Source: Bacteroides faecichinchillae JCM 17102
Lineage (GTDB): Bacteria > Bacteroidota > Bacteroidia > Bacteroidales > Bacteroidaceae
DNA: 34,823 bases
NCBI RefSeq assembly: GCF_000614145.1
Contig: NZ_BAKK01000042.1
Location: 1 to 34,823, forward strand
Direction of reading: 5' to 3'
Each line of letters opens with the position of its first letter. Position 1 is the first letter of the stretch. Shown here piece after piece: positions 1 to 7,497 of this stretch. Both the position numbers and the translations under genes were made by a program. The notes beneath the pieces were generated by a model. That model was given only the letters and a program-made list of their open reading frames with translations, had not been told where the DNA came from and did not search any database.

Positions 1-125
1 TACAACAAACGAAAGAGAAAATATATTATATCCCAAAATCAACTTTTTTTCCTAAAATTGGGATTATTACTTAAATAGAATAGGTTTTATAGAGAAAAAA
101 AATGATGCATTCTGTCAACTCATCC
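1..125 (+). repeat. Leader repeat, copy C (plus strand, cut by window edge)
   Basis: This plus-strand stretch matches, in reverse complement, the leader in front of the helicase gene (copy B, about 2682-2870). Shared blocks include TACAACAAACGAAAGAGAA, an AACTTTTTTT run, TAAAATTGGGATTAT and a purine run just before an ATG. A short ORF at 102-209 (35 codons, starting M-M-H-S-V-N-S-S) begins at the same place as the M-R-S-V-Y-S-S start in copy B. The part of the leader with the conserved GC hairpin would lie left of the window. Function is unknown. The repeat is seen in the sequence; a regulatory role is inference. Confidence 0.7.
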
Positions 126-358
126 GACAGTGATTCGGTTATACAGAAAGATTGCATTGTCCGATTTGCTATATCTTCATTTATAGCAATCATACCTTGG
201 CTAGAATGAATAAGATCCCAATTCTCTTGCTGCCTTTTGGGGAATATACAGCCGGAAGAATAAGTGACAAGTTTGGCAATAATACACTTTTTCCGTATTA
301 TCAATTTTTCCAGTTTCCAAATCATCATTGAAAGGGTAAACGGAACGCTATCAATCAT
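71..358 (-). CDS. Hypothetical protein behind leader copy A
   Basis: A 95-codon reading frame that I do not recognise. Its start follows a purine-rich AAAGGAAAAA stretch and sits where copies B and C of the leader also have a start codon; all three begin Met-x-Ser-Val. No domain or signal peptide is visible. There is a lysine/isoleucine-rich stretch around residues 15-30. The last third is antisense to leader copy C, so that part of the protein may be fortuitous. It could be a small regulator, a short leader peptide read through by chance, or a decayed gene. Confidence 0.3.
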   Translation of the reverse strand: MIDSVPFTLSMMIWKLEKLIIRKKCIIAKLVTYSSGCIFPKRQQENWDLIHSSQGMIAINEDIANRTMQSFCITESLSDELTECIIFFLYKTYSI

Positions 359-535
359 TTTTTTTTCCTTTGAAACATATCATTTATAAGTAATTTCCCT
401 CATTCCAGCAAAAAAAGTTGATCTGAAATTATATACTATTCTCTTCTTCGTCAGATGTAGGCTCACGCCGCTTGAGTGAGTATTATTATTAATTACAGTA
501 ACATATGGTACAATAGGCTTTCAGTTGACCCTTGC
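320..535 (-). repeat. Leader repeat, copy A (minus strand)
   Basis: This is a diverged direct copy of the leader at about 2682-2870. Read on the minus strand both contain GTTGAC, then a GC-rich hairpin core (CTCACGCCGC followed by TGAG at 462-476 on the plus strand), then ATCAACTTTTTTT, an AT-rich spacer, a purine run, and the shared block GCGTTCCGTTTAC at about 333-345. Spacing between blocks is kept while the spacer bases drift. That is what one expects of a functional leader or repeat rather than of chance AT-rich DNA. Confidence 0.7.
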
Positions 536-626
536 ATATCATCATTTATGTGATACATGGGTAATGTGATTTTAATCCCCTTGCTTCCCTTGACTGGACA
601 GATGGAATGTCAGCATATGGTCGCCA

Positions 627-664
627 AGAAAAAAACAGTACCGTCCTATCCATGGACGTACTGT
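627..664 (-). terminator. Intrinsic terminator of the helicase gene
   Basis: An inverted repeat with arms of 11-12 bases (635-646 and 654-664, one bulged base) is followed on the minus strand by a run of seven T. It begins at the stop codon of the reading frame ending at 664. This is a classic rho-independent terminator and supports 664 as the true end of the helicase gene. Confidence 0.85.
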
Positions 665-2603
665 CATATTATTTGTCTATGCTTCCAGTATCTTGATAAA
701 ATACACTTTCCTGCCCCTGTCATTTGTCCTCTGTTTTTCCATGACGGAAGATACAGTTTCAGTTCTGTTGCCTTGGCTGTTTTCCCGGAAAGTCCCAAGT
801 TGTCGTATATCTTCTGTAACTTGGCCTTTACCTCCTGTTTGGAATAAAGCATGCCGGGAACGAACTCCTGCCTGCAAGCCTCCCTTATCGGTTCCTGCGC
901 ACATTGGTTGTCATAGGTCCTCTCCGCATCAGCCTCATGAAAATCCAGACTGTATAATGTCCGGTAGCCCAGTTTGTCGTACCAGTCGTGATATTTCAGA
1001 TCGATGAACGGGTTTTGCAGGATTAGAGGGTAATACTGTGGGTATCGGTTTCTAAAATCGGCATATCCCAAAAGCTATCCTTGTCGGGAGCCTTGTAATA
1101 CCACTGCTCGAACTGTTTCACCTCTTCCGGTTTCTGTCGCATACCTACCACAGACTGAATACTGGTCAGGAGTTGGCAGGAGTTACTGTAATAGTAGTTT
1201 CGTTGATACCACTGGTTCCATTTCGCCACCATTACAAGATAGTTGAAACCGATTGTCGTATACCCGTTCTTCTGGATGAGGTCAATATAATCGTCCACAA
1301 ACCTGTTCTCTAACGCCTTGTCCCGGTACAGTTCAACCAACAAGTTTTTGGTATCTTCCGGGGCATTGTTGAACGTATTAAGAATATTGTCCGATTTCCG
1401 GTTCATCGCTTCCTGTTTCTGTCTGAACTCCTCCTCCGACATTATTTCAGGCCTGGTCTTGTAATATATCGTGGCATCATGCCGGAACGGATTTATGTCA
1501 AGCCTCTGTCTGCCGAGAATCTGTGGGATGTCAAGCATAATGTCAAGTGTCTGGCATTCCCGACCCGCATTGATGAAGATATAGGTGCTGGCATTGTCCG
1601 AGTAGAAGTCAACACCCTCGAATGATGCTTTTGTGCAGAAGGTGAAAGGCTTGTTTCTCGGGTTATTCCTGTCAATACACAGTCCTCCTGTCGTGTAACC
1701 TTTCGGTAAATCTGAGGCCTTGCTCTCCGAACATAATATCGTAACCTCTTCCGGTTTCAGGTTGTTTTGCCTGATAATATTCCTGATGGACCTGACTTCA
1801 TTGAGAAAGATACAGGCTTCACGGGAACAGACAATATTTCCCTGCACTACCTTTCTTTCAAAATAACCGTTCTCCCTATAACGTTGTATCAGTCGGTTAC
1901 ATAGTTTTTCGGCACTCTCACCTTTCTTCATCATCACTTCCTTCAACGTGGGTTCTTCAATCACATCCGGATCCCATTCCAGTTTATAGTATGGAATTCC
2001 TGATAATTGGGGGATATGATCCAAGAATATATCGGGAATAGGGGTTGCAGACAGATAACAGATACGTCCCACCCTGTTGTCAAGAGAAACGAGAAAATTC
2101 ATGTCCGTACTTCCCTTGAATGTGGCATCACCCATAAGACACTGGAACTCGTCAACCACAAAGAGGAAGGCATCTGTCATCCCCCATGATTCAAGCACAG
2201 AAAGAACCTTGTCCGATGAATCCAGTGTAACCAGTATCTTGGCGGGGCTTGACTGCTGACCGAACGGGAAATTACCATGATGATAACTCAAATATGTATT
2301 CAAATCACTCATTTTTTCTTGTATCGCATTTCCCCGGTTATTACATAAAGGAATGTGGAAGAGAAAGGTTTCCGGATACTGACTGTGTTTCTCTTTCAAT
2401 ACTTGGATGCGTGGCGAGATTATCACTATTTGCAAATCGGAATTGAGAAACAGGGATGTACCCCCACATCCGGTTACGGTCTTGTTCAGGATAAACTTAC
2501 CGTCCAAAGGTAACATACCATTCAGAAGTCTGTCGTCATCACTCATATACCTGCATCCTTTCGGCATATCGATATGTGTTATCTTATTTATATCATTATT
2601 CAT
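664..2603 (-). pseudogene. DEAD/DEAH-like helicase/ATPase, one-base frameshift near the 3' end
   Basis: The first frame (2603 to 1023) encodes 526 residues; the remainder continues in another frame down to 664. Adding one C to the CCC at 1028-1030 (minus strand) joins them into one protein of about 646 residues, and the total then divides exactly by three. Visible helicase-like features are a P-loop-like TVTGCGGTSL near residue 43, a VVDEFQ Walker B/DExx-like motif near residue 150 and a LSATPIP motif III near residue 185. The C-terminal part, with a KTAKATEL-type stretch, resembles tails found on replication proteins of Bacteroidetes mobile elements. It probably works with the primase-like gene upstream. 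The P-loop lacks a canonical GKT/S, so activity is uncertain. The frameshift may be real or a homopolymer error. Confidence 0.65.
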
Positions 2604-2654
2604 AATTGTGTTATTTTGTTTATACTCATTTCATATATAAAGGTTTGAACTTTT

Positions 2655-2696
2655 TTATATACCTTTTTTACACATTGATGAGTAAACGGAACGCAT
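2655..2696 (-). CDS. Possible 13-residue leader peptide upstream of the helicase
   Basis: A short ORF starting Met-Arg-Ser-Val-Tyr-Ser-Ser and ending 51 bases before the helicase start codon. Its opening codons match the ORF in leader copy C (Met-His-Ser-Val-Asn-Ser-Ser) although the surrounding spacer has drifted, which hints at selection on the peptide or its initiation region. A GTG directly precedes the ATG. No translation evidence can be given from sequence; it may simply be part of a conserved RNA element. Confidence 0.3.
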   Translation of the reverse strand: MRSVYSSMCKKGI

Positions 2697-2870
2697 CACT
2701 TTTTTCTTTTATGAAATCTATTGTATATAAGTGATAATCCCAATTTTAAGAAAAAAAGTTGATATTTTCTTCTCTTTCGTTTGTTGTACTCACGCCGCCT
2801 GAGTGGATATTGATAATAGAATCTGTAGTATATGTATAATTCATTAGCCTTCGGTCAACTCATAATGTAT
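2682..2870 (-). repeat. Leader repeat, copy B (upstream of the helicase)
   Basis: This copy has the same block order as copies A and C: a GGTCAAC-like block, the ACTCA...TGAGT hairpin with a GC loop at 2788-2804, the CGAAAGAGAA block, AACTTTTTTT, TAAAATTGGGATTAT, a purine run, and GCGTTCCGTTTAC. It lies between the DUF5131 terminator (2916-2950) and the helicase start (2603), so it is the 5' untranslated or promoter region of the helicase. I see no clear TAnnTTTG box in it. Confidence 0.7.
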
Positions 2871-2915
2871 TATACTGCATATCACTCTGCCAACGTCTTT
2901 AGGCAGCATACACGA

Positions 2916-2950
2916 TAAAAAAAAGGAGAGCTTATGCAGCATCTCCTTTA
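2916..2950 (-). terminator. Intrinsic terminator after the DUF5131 gene
   Basis: On the minus strand AAAGGAGA pairs with TCTCCTTT across a short loop, followed directly by a run of T. It lies 25 bases after the stop codon at 2975 and closes the Sel1-primase-DUF5131 operon. Confidence 0.85.
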
Positions 2951-2974
2951 TCTTTCCAATCAGTCAGTACATTC

Positions 2975-3684
2975 TCAAATCCAGCACTTGGCATTGGATT
3001 TGACTACCACTTTGGTAAATTTCTGAAGTTCGGTTATCAATGCCTGCACTTCATTCCTTGTCGGTTCGGGAAGGGTAATGTCCTGTCGTGAGTTCCTGCC
3101 GATATTGACTTGTACAGGAGAACACATGCTGACAAGTTCAACCATTTCGGGCAAGTCGAATTTTATCAGAGGTTCACAGGTCACATAGGTTCTCATTCCA
3201 AGCTCGCCAATTCTTGCATGGCCTGGGCACGTTCCCGGGTACCTGGAGCGTTCATCACGATGCCCGGATAGAAAATATTGGTTTCAATGGTCGTACAAAA
3301 AACCGATTTCTGTATTACCGGATGACCCATGAACTCCAAAAAACGTGAAGGGTCCTTGGACTGGAAAAGATAGTTGTTATTAAACAGGTTACAATAATCC
3401 AGGAACCGGGTAATCCAGTCCGAAGGTATATCGAAAGCCCAGGCATCCGTTCCGCTACCAACGAAAATAAAATTGCCGTTACCCAGGTTTACTTCCAGTT
3501 CCTTGGGGTCAAACCGTATAGGAAGCAGACCATCGAATTTTTTCATGTAACAATAGGGGCAGTCATGAAAACATATCCCTTTTATTGCATTCCACGTGTG
3601 GGTAACAAAAGGATACATGTTACCCCGCTTTTTGTCAGTGCCATAATTGTTTTTTAAAGGGTTGATTAAATCAGTGTATTGCAA
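2975..3684 (-). pseudogene. DUF5131-like radical-SAM-type protein, frameshifted
   Basis: Two frames (3684-3193 and 3196-2975) together form one protein of about 236 residues. Restoring a third G at the GG at 3207-3208 (minus strand) reads through as Q-E-L-G-E-L-G-M-R-T, and the gene length then divides by three. The first part has a Cys-x3-Cys-x2-Cys motif (CFHDCPYCYMKK, near residue 38), the [4Fe-4S]/SAM cluster signature, followed by FVGSGTDAWA. The second part has the CEPL...FDLPEMVELV and VNIG segments typical of the phage Gp37/Gp68 (DUF5131) family. Its substrate is not known. The start overlaps the end of the primase-like gene by 14 bases, so the two are co-translated. Confidence 0.75.
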
Positions 3685-4603
3685 ATATCAATGTTCCGAA
3701 GTTCTTCTCTTCGGTCTTATAGGCATTTCCCACATGGCTTCTGATTTCCTTTTCATCCATTGTGTCATCTTCCCAGCCATCAATGAAATACTCAGTAGCC
3801 AATTCCTCGTCAACACCCCATTTGCACATCCAGCAGGCTAACCTGAAGATGCAGTTTCCCCTGTTGCCTTTTTTCCAATATTCAGGATTGTTCCTCTTCC
3901 AGTGGGAGTTCATGATGCTGATGATGCTTTTGTCCGACACTGTTCTTGTCCCGGATGATTGTGGCATCTGTACCTGTGGCTTTATGGTGGGGACATAAGG
4001 GTACGGTTCAGGATTTGGATTGACCCATATGTCCGGATCGTAGCTCAGGTAATTTCTGCGTGCAAGGTCTTTACAGCCTGCATCATTCCTGTCAGCCACA
4101 TAGAACATGTTTAGTAGCTGCTCATATAAATCCCCATGTCTGGCCGGATCTGTATTGTCATGCAAGACCAGAGCCTTCAGTCCATTTCCACTGGGTGTAA
4201 CAAAAACACTCAGGACACATTCGGTTATCATCAGCTTGTTCCGTAACCGGATCATTTCATCCGGTGTTGCTATATGGTCAAAATCCAATGCCGTCACACG
4301 CGAGTATTCAATCAGCCCCGCACCGTTAAGTTCCCTGAATGTACCGTTATAGGCAACAGCGGGCAGGAGTCTGGCTTTCCATTTCTGCATGTCACTCGGG
4401 GCTACACTTCTGATATGCTCTATTGCCTGCTTCAATGTATAGTCTCTAAACTCATTGTCATGTAATTGCATGTCTCCCGTACGAATCATCTGTATAATAT
4501 CACCCAGCCCCGGATAAGTTAGGTTGTACTTTGTCCAATTGATCTTTTCTGTCAATGTCGTTTTCATATTCCTTACCATAGACTTTATTGCTTCTTTATC
4601 CAT
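3671..4603 (-). CDS. VirE-N/BT4734-type primase-like protein
   Basis: A 310-residue protein. Residues about 10-190 resemble the VirE N-terminal/BT4734-BF3469 family of Bacteroidetes mobile elements: LPAVAYNGTF, then VTALDFDHI and LSVFVTPSGNGLKALV, the pattern of an archaeal-eukaryotic-primase-like catalytic core. Residues about 225-305 (KGNRGNCIFRLACW, and DEKEIRSHVGNAY) resemble a PriCT-type primase C-terminal domain. The probable role is priming or initiation of replication of the resident element, together with the helicase encoded downstream. It overlaps the Sel1/HNH gene upstream by 19 bases and DUF5131 downstream by 14, so all three are one operon. Assignment is by family resemblance recalled from knowledge, not a search. 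Confidence 0.75.
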   Translation of the reverse strand: MDKEAIKSMVRNMKTTLTEKINWTKYNLTYPGLGDIIQMIRTGDMQLHDNEFRDYTLKQAIEHIRSVAPSDMQKWKARLLPAVAYNGTFRELNGAGLIEYSRVTALDFDHIATPDEMIRLRNKLMITECVLSVFVTPSGNGLKALVLHDNTDPARHGDLYEQLLNMFYVADRNDAGCKDLARRNYLSYDPDIWVNPNPEPYPYVPTIKPQVQMPQSSGTRTVSDKSIISIMNSHWKRNNPEYWKKGNRGNCIFRLACWMCKWGVDEELATEYFIDGWEDDTMDEKEIRSHVGNAYKTEEKNFGTLIFAIH

Positions 4604-5403
4604 CTGAGATTATCAGCCGCATTGTTGGACATGTCGCCGTCAATATGCTCCACTTCCGTATAGGCCTTCGGATCAGGATTGACCAGGAATGTCTCAGCAA
4701 CGAGGAGATCGACATAAGCCTTCTCCCCGCCGATGATGATGTACTGTCTGCCGTTTGTCTCCTCGAATACCGGTACATTGCCTCCCTTTGCGGATGACGG
4801 CATTGCCGGACCAGCGCAGGGAACTTTTTCAAGGCTTTTTCTGACATCCGACCATAACCTGTATTTCCTGATGTCCCTCATGCCCCGTGAATACAGACCC
4901 TCATACAGGGCACAGAGGAAATCCACACTGTCGTATATCCCCAGTTCATAGGCCTTCTCGAACCATCCTGTCGCTTCCCTGTACATTACGGGAGTCCCAA
5001 ACAGGCCTTTGAGGCGTATATGTCCCATTGTGAAAGCCGACAGTCCGTCACCTGAATCCGCAGCCTGCCCGAGTAATCCGATACCTTTCCCTATATCCTG
5101 CGGACATCCCTGCCCTTCCAGGTATATATGGCCCAGATTGGCTTTCGCTGTGGGTTCCTTTTCCGCGATGCTTTCCAGAAGGGCGATTGCCTTGCCGGTA
5201 TCACGCTTTACAGCCATCCCTTTCAGGTAATACACGGCAACGGCGTTGATTCCATATACGAATCCCTGCGTAGCCGACCGTTCATACCATAGGAAAGCCT
5301 CATTGACATCCCCCTTATCCTCATAATACATACCGGTCAGATACTGGGCCTCTGCATCACCTGCCTGGGCCTTTTCCAAAATTCTTTTTGTTTCTTTTTT
5401 CAT
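4585..5403 (-). CDS. Sel1-like repeat protein with C-terminal HNH-type motif
   Basis: About 272 residues from the chosen start (M-K-K-E-T-K-R-I-L-E-K-A, 5403); an in-frame ATG at 5448 would add 15 residues but gives an unusual N terminus. Residues about 10-190 form Sel1/TPR-like helical repeats (AQAGDAEAQYLTGMYYEDKG, AVYYLKGMAV, LGHIYLEGQG, FTMGHIRLKG). The last 60 residues end in VEHIDGDMSNNAADNLRW, the HNH_3-type motif of homing-like endonucleases, preceded by a short beta region. Fusion of a protein-interaction repeat to an HNH nuclease motif is uncommon. It is the first gene of the minus-strand operon with the primase-like and DUF5131 genes. It could be a nuclease acting on incoming or element DNA, or an adaptor that has kept only a vestigial HNH fold. 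Confidence 0.75.
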   Translation of the reverse strand: MKKETKRILEKAQAGDAEAQYLTGMYYEDKGDVNEAFLWYERSATQGFVYGINAVAVYYLKGMAVKRDTGKAIALLESIAEKEPTAKANLGHIYLEGQGCPQDIGKGIGLLGQAADSGDGLSAFTMGHIRLKGLFGTPVMYREATGWFEKAYELGIYDSVDFLCALYEGLYSRGMRDIRKYRLWSDVRKSLEKVPCAGPAMPSSAKGGNVPVFEETNGRQYIIIGGEKAYVDLLVAETFLVNPDPKAYTEVEHIDGDMSNNAADNLRWIKKQ

Positions 5404-5609
5404 GTTTCTTTCATTTTTGAAATTGAACATTTTTTTAAAATCACACATCTAAGGATTTCGGGGTTTTGTCAGACGGCAGTTTTTTATGTGTGTAAGTTGA
5501 AGCGGGGAGAATATGCGGATGGTGGCCCAATGGATTTGTCCGGCAGTCATTTCGGCGTGTCAAGATTTCCTAGTAAAGTTATCAGATGAAGATGAGTGGT
5601 TGATACTGA

Positions 5610-5831
5610 AAGTGTAAGTACAGTCCGGAGATTTGGAAAGGGATTCGGGATGTTTACAGTTTCTATATTCTTTCCGGTCTGTGTGAACAAGGAATAACCC
5701 AAGGAGCAAAGAAAACGCTGGAATTGATTGAAGGGGCTATGGTAGGTGTTAATGAGAGATTGAAGAAGACAGGCTACTTCGTACCCTCCAAAGTGGAAGA
5801 AAAGGAAGGATGTTTTTATTTTTTTCCTCAC
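5610..5831 (+). pseudogene. Possible remnant of an unidentified gene
   Basis: From 5610 the plus strand reads an open frame with protein-like composition: K-Y-S-P-E-I-W-K-G-I-R, then GLCEQGITQGAKKTLELIEG and VNERLKKTGYFVP. There is no start codon near its beginning and a stop lies immediately upstream at 5607. After about residue 75 the frame turns into low-complexity Phe-rich sequence. It looks like the tail of a small DNA-binding-type or regulatory protein that has been eroded, but I cannot name a family. Confidence 0.25.
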
Positions 5832-6294
5832 TTTTGTAGACTGCGAAGCCGGTCTACTCTTCTATATCCTCATTTAATCATTATTTCACCCGTATTTTTT
5901 TACTTCTCTATATATATTAGAATGTACATCAAAAAAGTCCGGGTAACAATTTTTCATTTGTTATCTTCCAATCAAGAAATGAAGAGGAGCTTCCCATCCT
6001 ATTACAGACAGAAAGCCCCTTCAGAATAACATTCAAATTATCAAGGTCATAATTCATCGGCAAAAATAGATATAATACATATGACTTTCAAGGACAAACC
6101 GATAAAAAATATATATCACTTCCGCCGGTTTTACTCCCCAAAAACTTGAATATCCATCATTTGGAGAACTGGATATGTCTTAGTGGGGGAAAATGTACGG
6201 CGGCGGTATCGATATTATATATTTGTCTCCAATAATCTTGAATAATTTTTGCAATAGCTCAATCTATTTAACATCTGATTTTGAGTAATCATAT

Positions 6295-6302
6295 TACATT
6301 TG
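6295..6302 (+). promoter_or_regulatory. Bacteroidetes -7 box TACATTTG
   Basis: It matches TAnnTTTG exactly. No gene follows, but a terminator lies at 6443-6487, so it may drive a short untranslated RNA of about 180 bases. A well spaced -33 TTTG is not obvious. Confidence 0.35.
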
Positions 6303-6442
6303 CAAAAAAAATAATAGATGGACAATGGATAAATGTGTGGGTGCTGCCATTGCGATCAGAGAACACGGCGCCACTCGTTTTGAAGATATGACCGCTTCTT
6401 TTTTCTGTGAAGAACGGAGGAGCTTGTTTGTTTTGTTTGTTT

Positions 6443-6487
6443 TCCCATTTCCCATGCCAAGAGAGGTAGGGAATGGGATTTTTTATT
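6443..6487 (+). terminator. Intrinsic terminator, plus strand
   Basis: CCCATTTCCC pairs with GGGAATGGG (one bulged T) around a loop of about 15 bases, followed by ATTTTTTATTT. It ends whatever is transcribed from the TACATTTG box upstream. Confidence 0.65.
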
Positions 6488-6545
6488 TGCATGTTTCATC
6501 ATTATCTTGAATCTGGACTGGCTTCTCACCCTACAAAATAATAAA

Positions 6546-6633
6546 AAGCCTTCCGGAATACAGTGAACACTACCGGCAAGAGATATATAACCGGAACCAG
6601 ACTCTACAGATTACACCATTATCCGGAAGGCTT
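6546..6633 (-). ncRNA. Candidate structured RNA with 12-bp closing stem
   Basis: AAGCCTTCCGGA at 6546-6557 is the perfect reverse complement of 6622-6633. On the minus strand the second arm runs into CTTTTTATTATTTT, so the whole 88-base unit could be a terminator-like end of a structured RNA. The 64-base interior holds two further CCGG blocks that can pair. No gene is visible immediately upstream of it on the minus strand. It may instead be a long-loop terminator or a relic of an insertion sequence end. Confidence 0.3.
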
Positions 6634-7113
6634 GAATGGATATAACGGAAAACATGTGGGGAATGTTCGGTTATCTTAGGGGCAATGAATGAAAAGTGCC
6701 TATGGATTATCGTGAGTCTGTAATATCATTCCCGTAGACTCAAGGCACATCCCTAAATTACCCATAAAAACAAGATGAGATGTTATGTTTATAAGCCAGT
6801 CCCATTCCAATAATATCAATGGAAGAATGTACGGCAGTAGTGATATGTCAGTTTTTTACGCAGTCTTTGCACCATCAGAAATACACATCTTCAATATATA
6901 TAGTAGAATTGCTGTGTGCCTTATCCGATGATGGATAGGGTATATTTATTTTTCAGACTTGGGCAATATCATTATGAGTATAAACAAAAAGTCTCTGGAA
7001 GGGTGTCGCTTTTTATATATAATAGTAGCTTTTTTATGCCATATAATCTCAAAATGGCAATGAATGGTACATCCTTATCTACTATTGCATTTTTAGTTGT
7101 TCTTCCTATTTAG

Positions 7114-7121
7114 TACCTTTG
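7114..7121 (+). promoter_or_regulatory. Bacteroidetes -7 box TACCTTTG
   Basis: TACCTTTG matches TAnnTTTG, with T-rich sequence and a TTG about 15-24 bases upstream. It lies about 100 bases before the small ORF at 7219 and could drive it and the secreted-protein genes that follow. Confidence 0.5.
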
Positions 7122-7218
7122 TACAAATTATATATAAAATAAAGATGTCAACCTTATAAAAGAAATTGCCTATGGATTAATTGGGAATGACTCTTGAAAT
7201 CAATCATAACAATGTAAT

Positions 7219-7380
7219 ATGGCTTCGCGAGAATCAAAAAAGCATTACAAAACAACAAAGCCCCCCATTGAAGGTGCAATATCCATACAAGACGAAGCAA
7301 AAATAACCGGTGCCAAAAACACTATGGTACGAATAGCATCCAACCTCAAGCTGGAATGCGATAGTAAGTGTGAATCTTAA
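7219..7380 (+). CDS. Small hypothetical protein, 53 residues
   Basis: An ORF starting M-A-S-R-E-S-K-K-H-Y and ending in K-C-E-S. It is basic at the N terminus, has no signal peptide or membrane segment, and the middle (EGAISIQDEAKITGAKNTMV) looks protein-like. It follows a TACCTTTG promoter box and precedes the Ig-like protein gene by 117 bases. It could also be the surviving start of a longer decayed gene. Confidence 0.4.
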   Translation: MASRESKKHYKTTKPPIEGAISIQDEAKITGAKNTMVRIASNLKLECDSKCES

Positions 7381-7497
7381 TGTTTCGGGATTGAAAGCTG
7401 TGACTGCTTGTTATGCCAGGTGTATGGCTGCCGGAAAAGAAAGAAGGGACAACCACGATACAATACATAATGTATAACCGATCATTCAATAGAAACA

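Larger units (their letters stand above)
5449..7218. other. Largely gene-free region with hairpins and decayed coding traces
   Basis: About 1.8 kb without a convincing gene. It is AT-rich and contains a protein-like remnant (about 5610-5830, plus strand), a promoter-like box with a following terminator (6295-6487), a 12-bp perfect inverted repeat (6546-6633), a stem of two short paired blocks (6697-6753), and a promoter-like box at 7114-7121. Open frames at 5547-5831 (minus), 6289-6492 (minus) and 6916-7113 (plus) show no recognisable protein character. Confidence 0.6.

Noticed and set aside
1..2788. Classical insertion sequence bounded by the inverted leader copies
   Set aside because: No transposase is present, a third copy lies inside, and similarity between copies continues past the supposed end at 2788.
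1023..3208. Programmed ribosomal frameshifting in the helicase and DUF5131 genes
   Set aside because: No slippery heptamer with downstream structure is seen, and the same kind of one-base loss occurs in unrelated genes, so deletion or sequencing error is simpler.
5547..5831. 94-codon minus-strand frame
   Set aside because: Low-complexity start and antisense to a more protein-like plus-strand remnant.
6325..6510. 61-codon plus-strand frame starting M-D-K-C-V-G-A-A-I
   Set aside because: The first 30 residues look protein-like, but the frame runs through a strong terminator, so the full ORF is unlikely; kept only as part of a possible small RNA or gene remnant.
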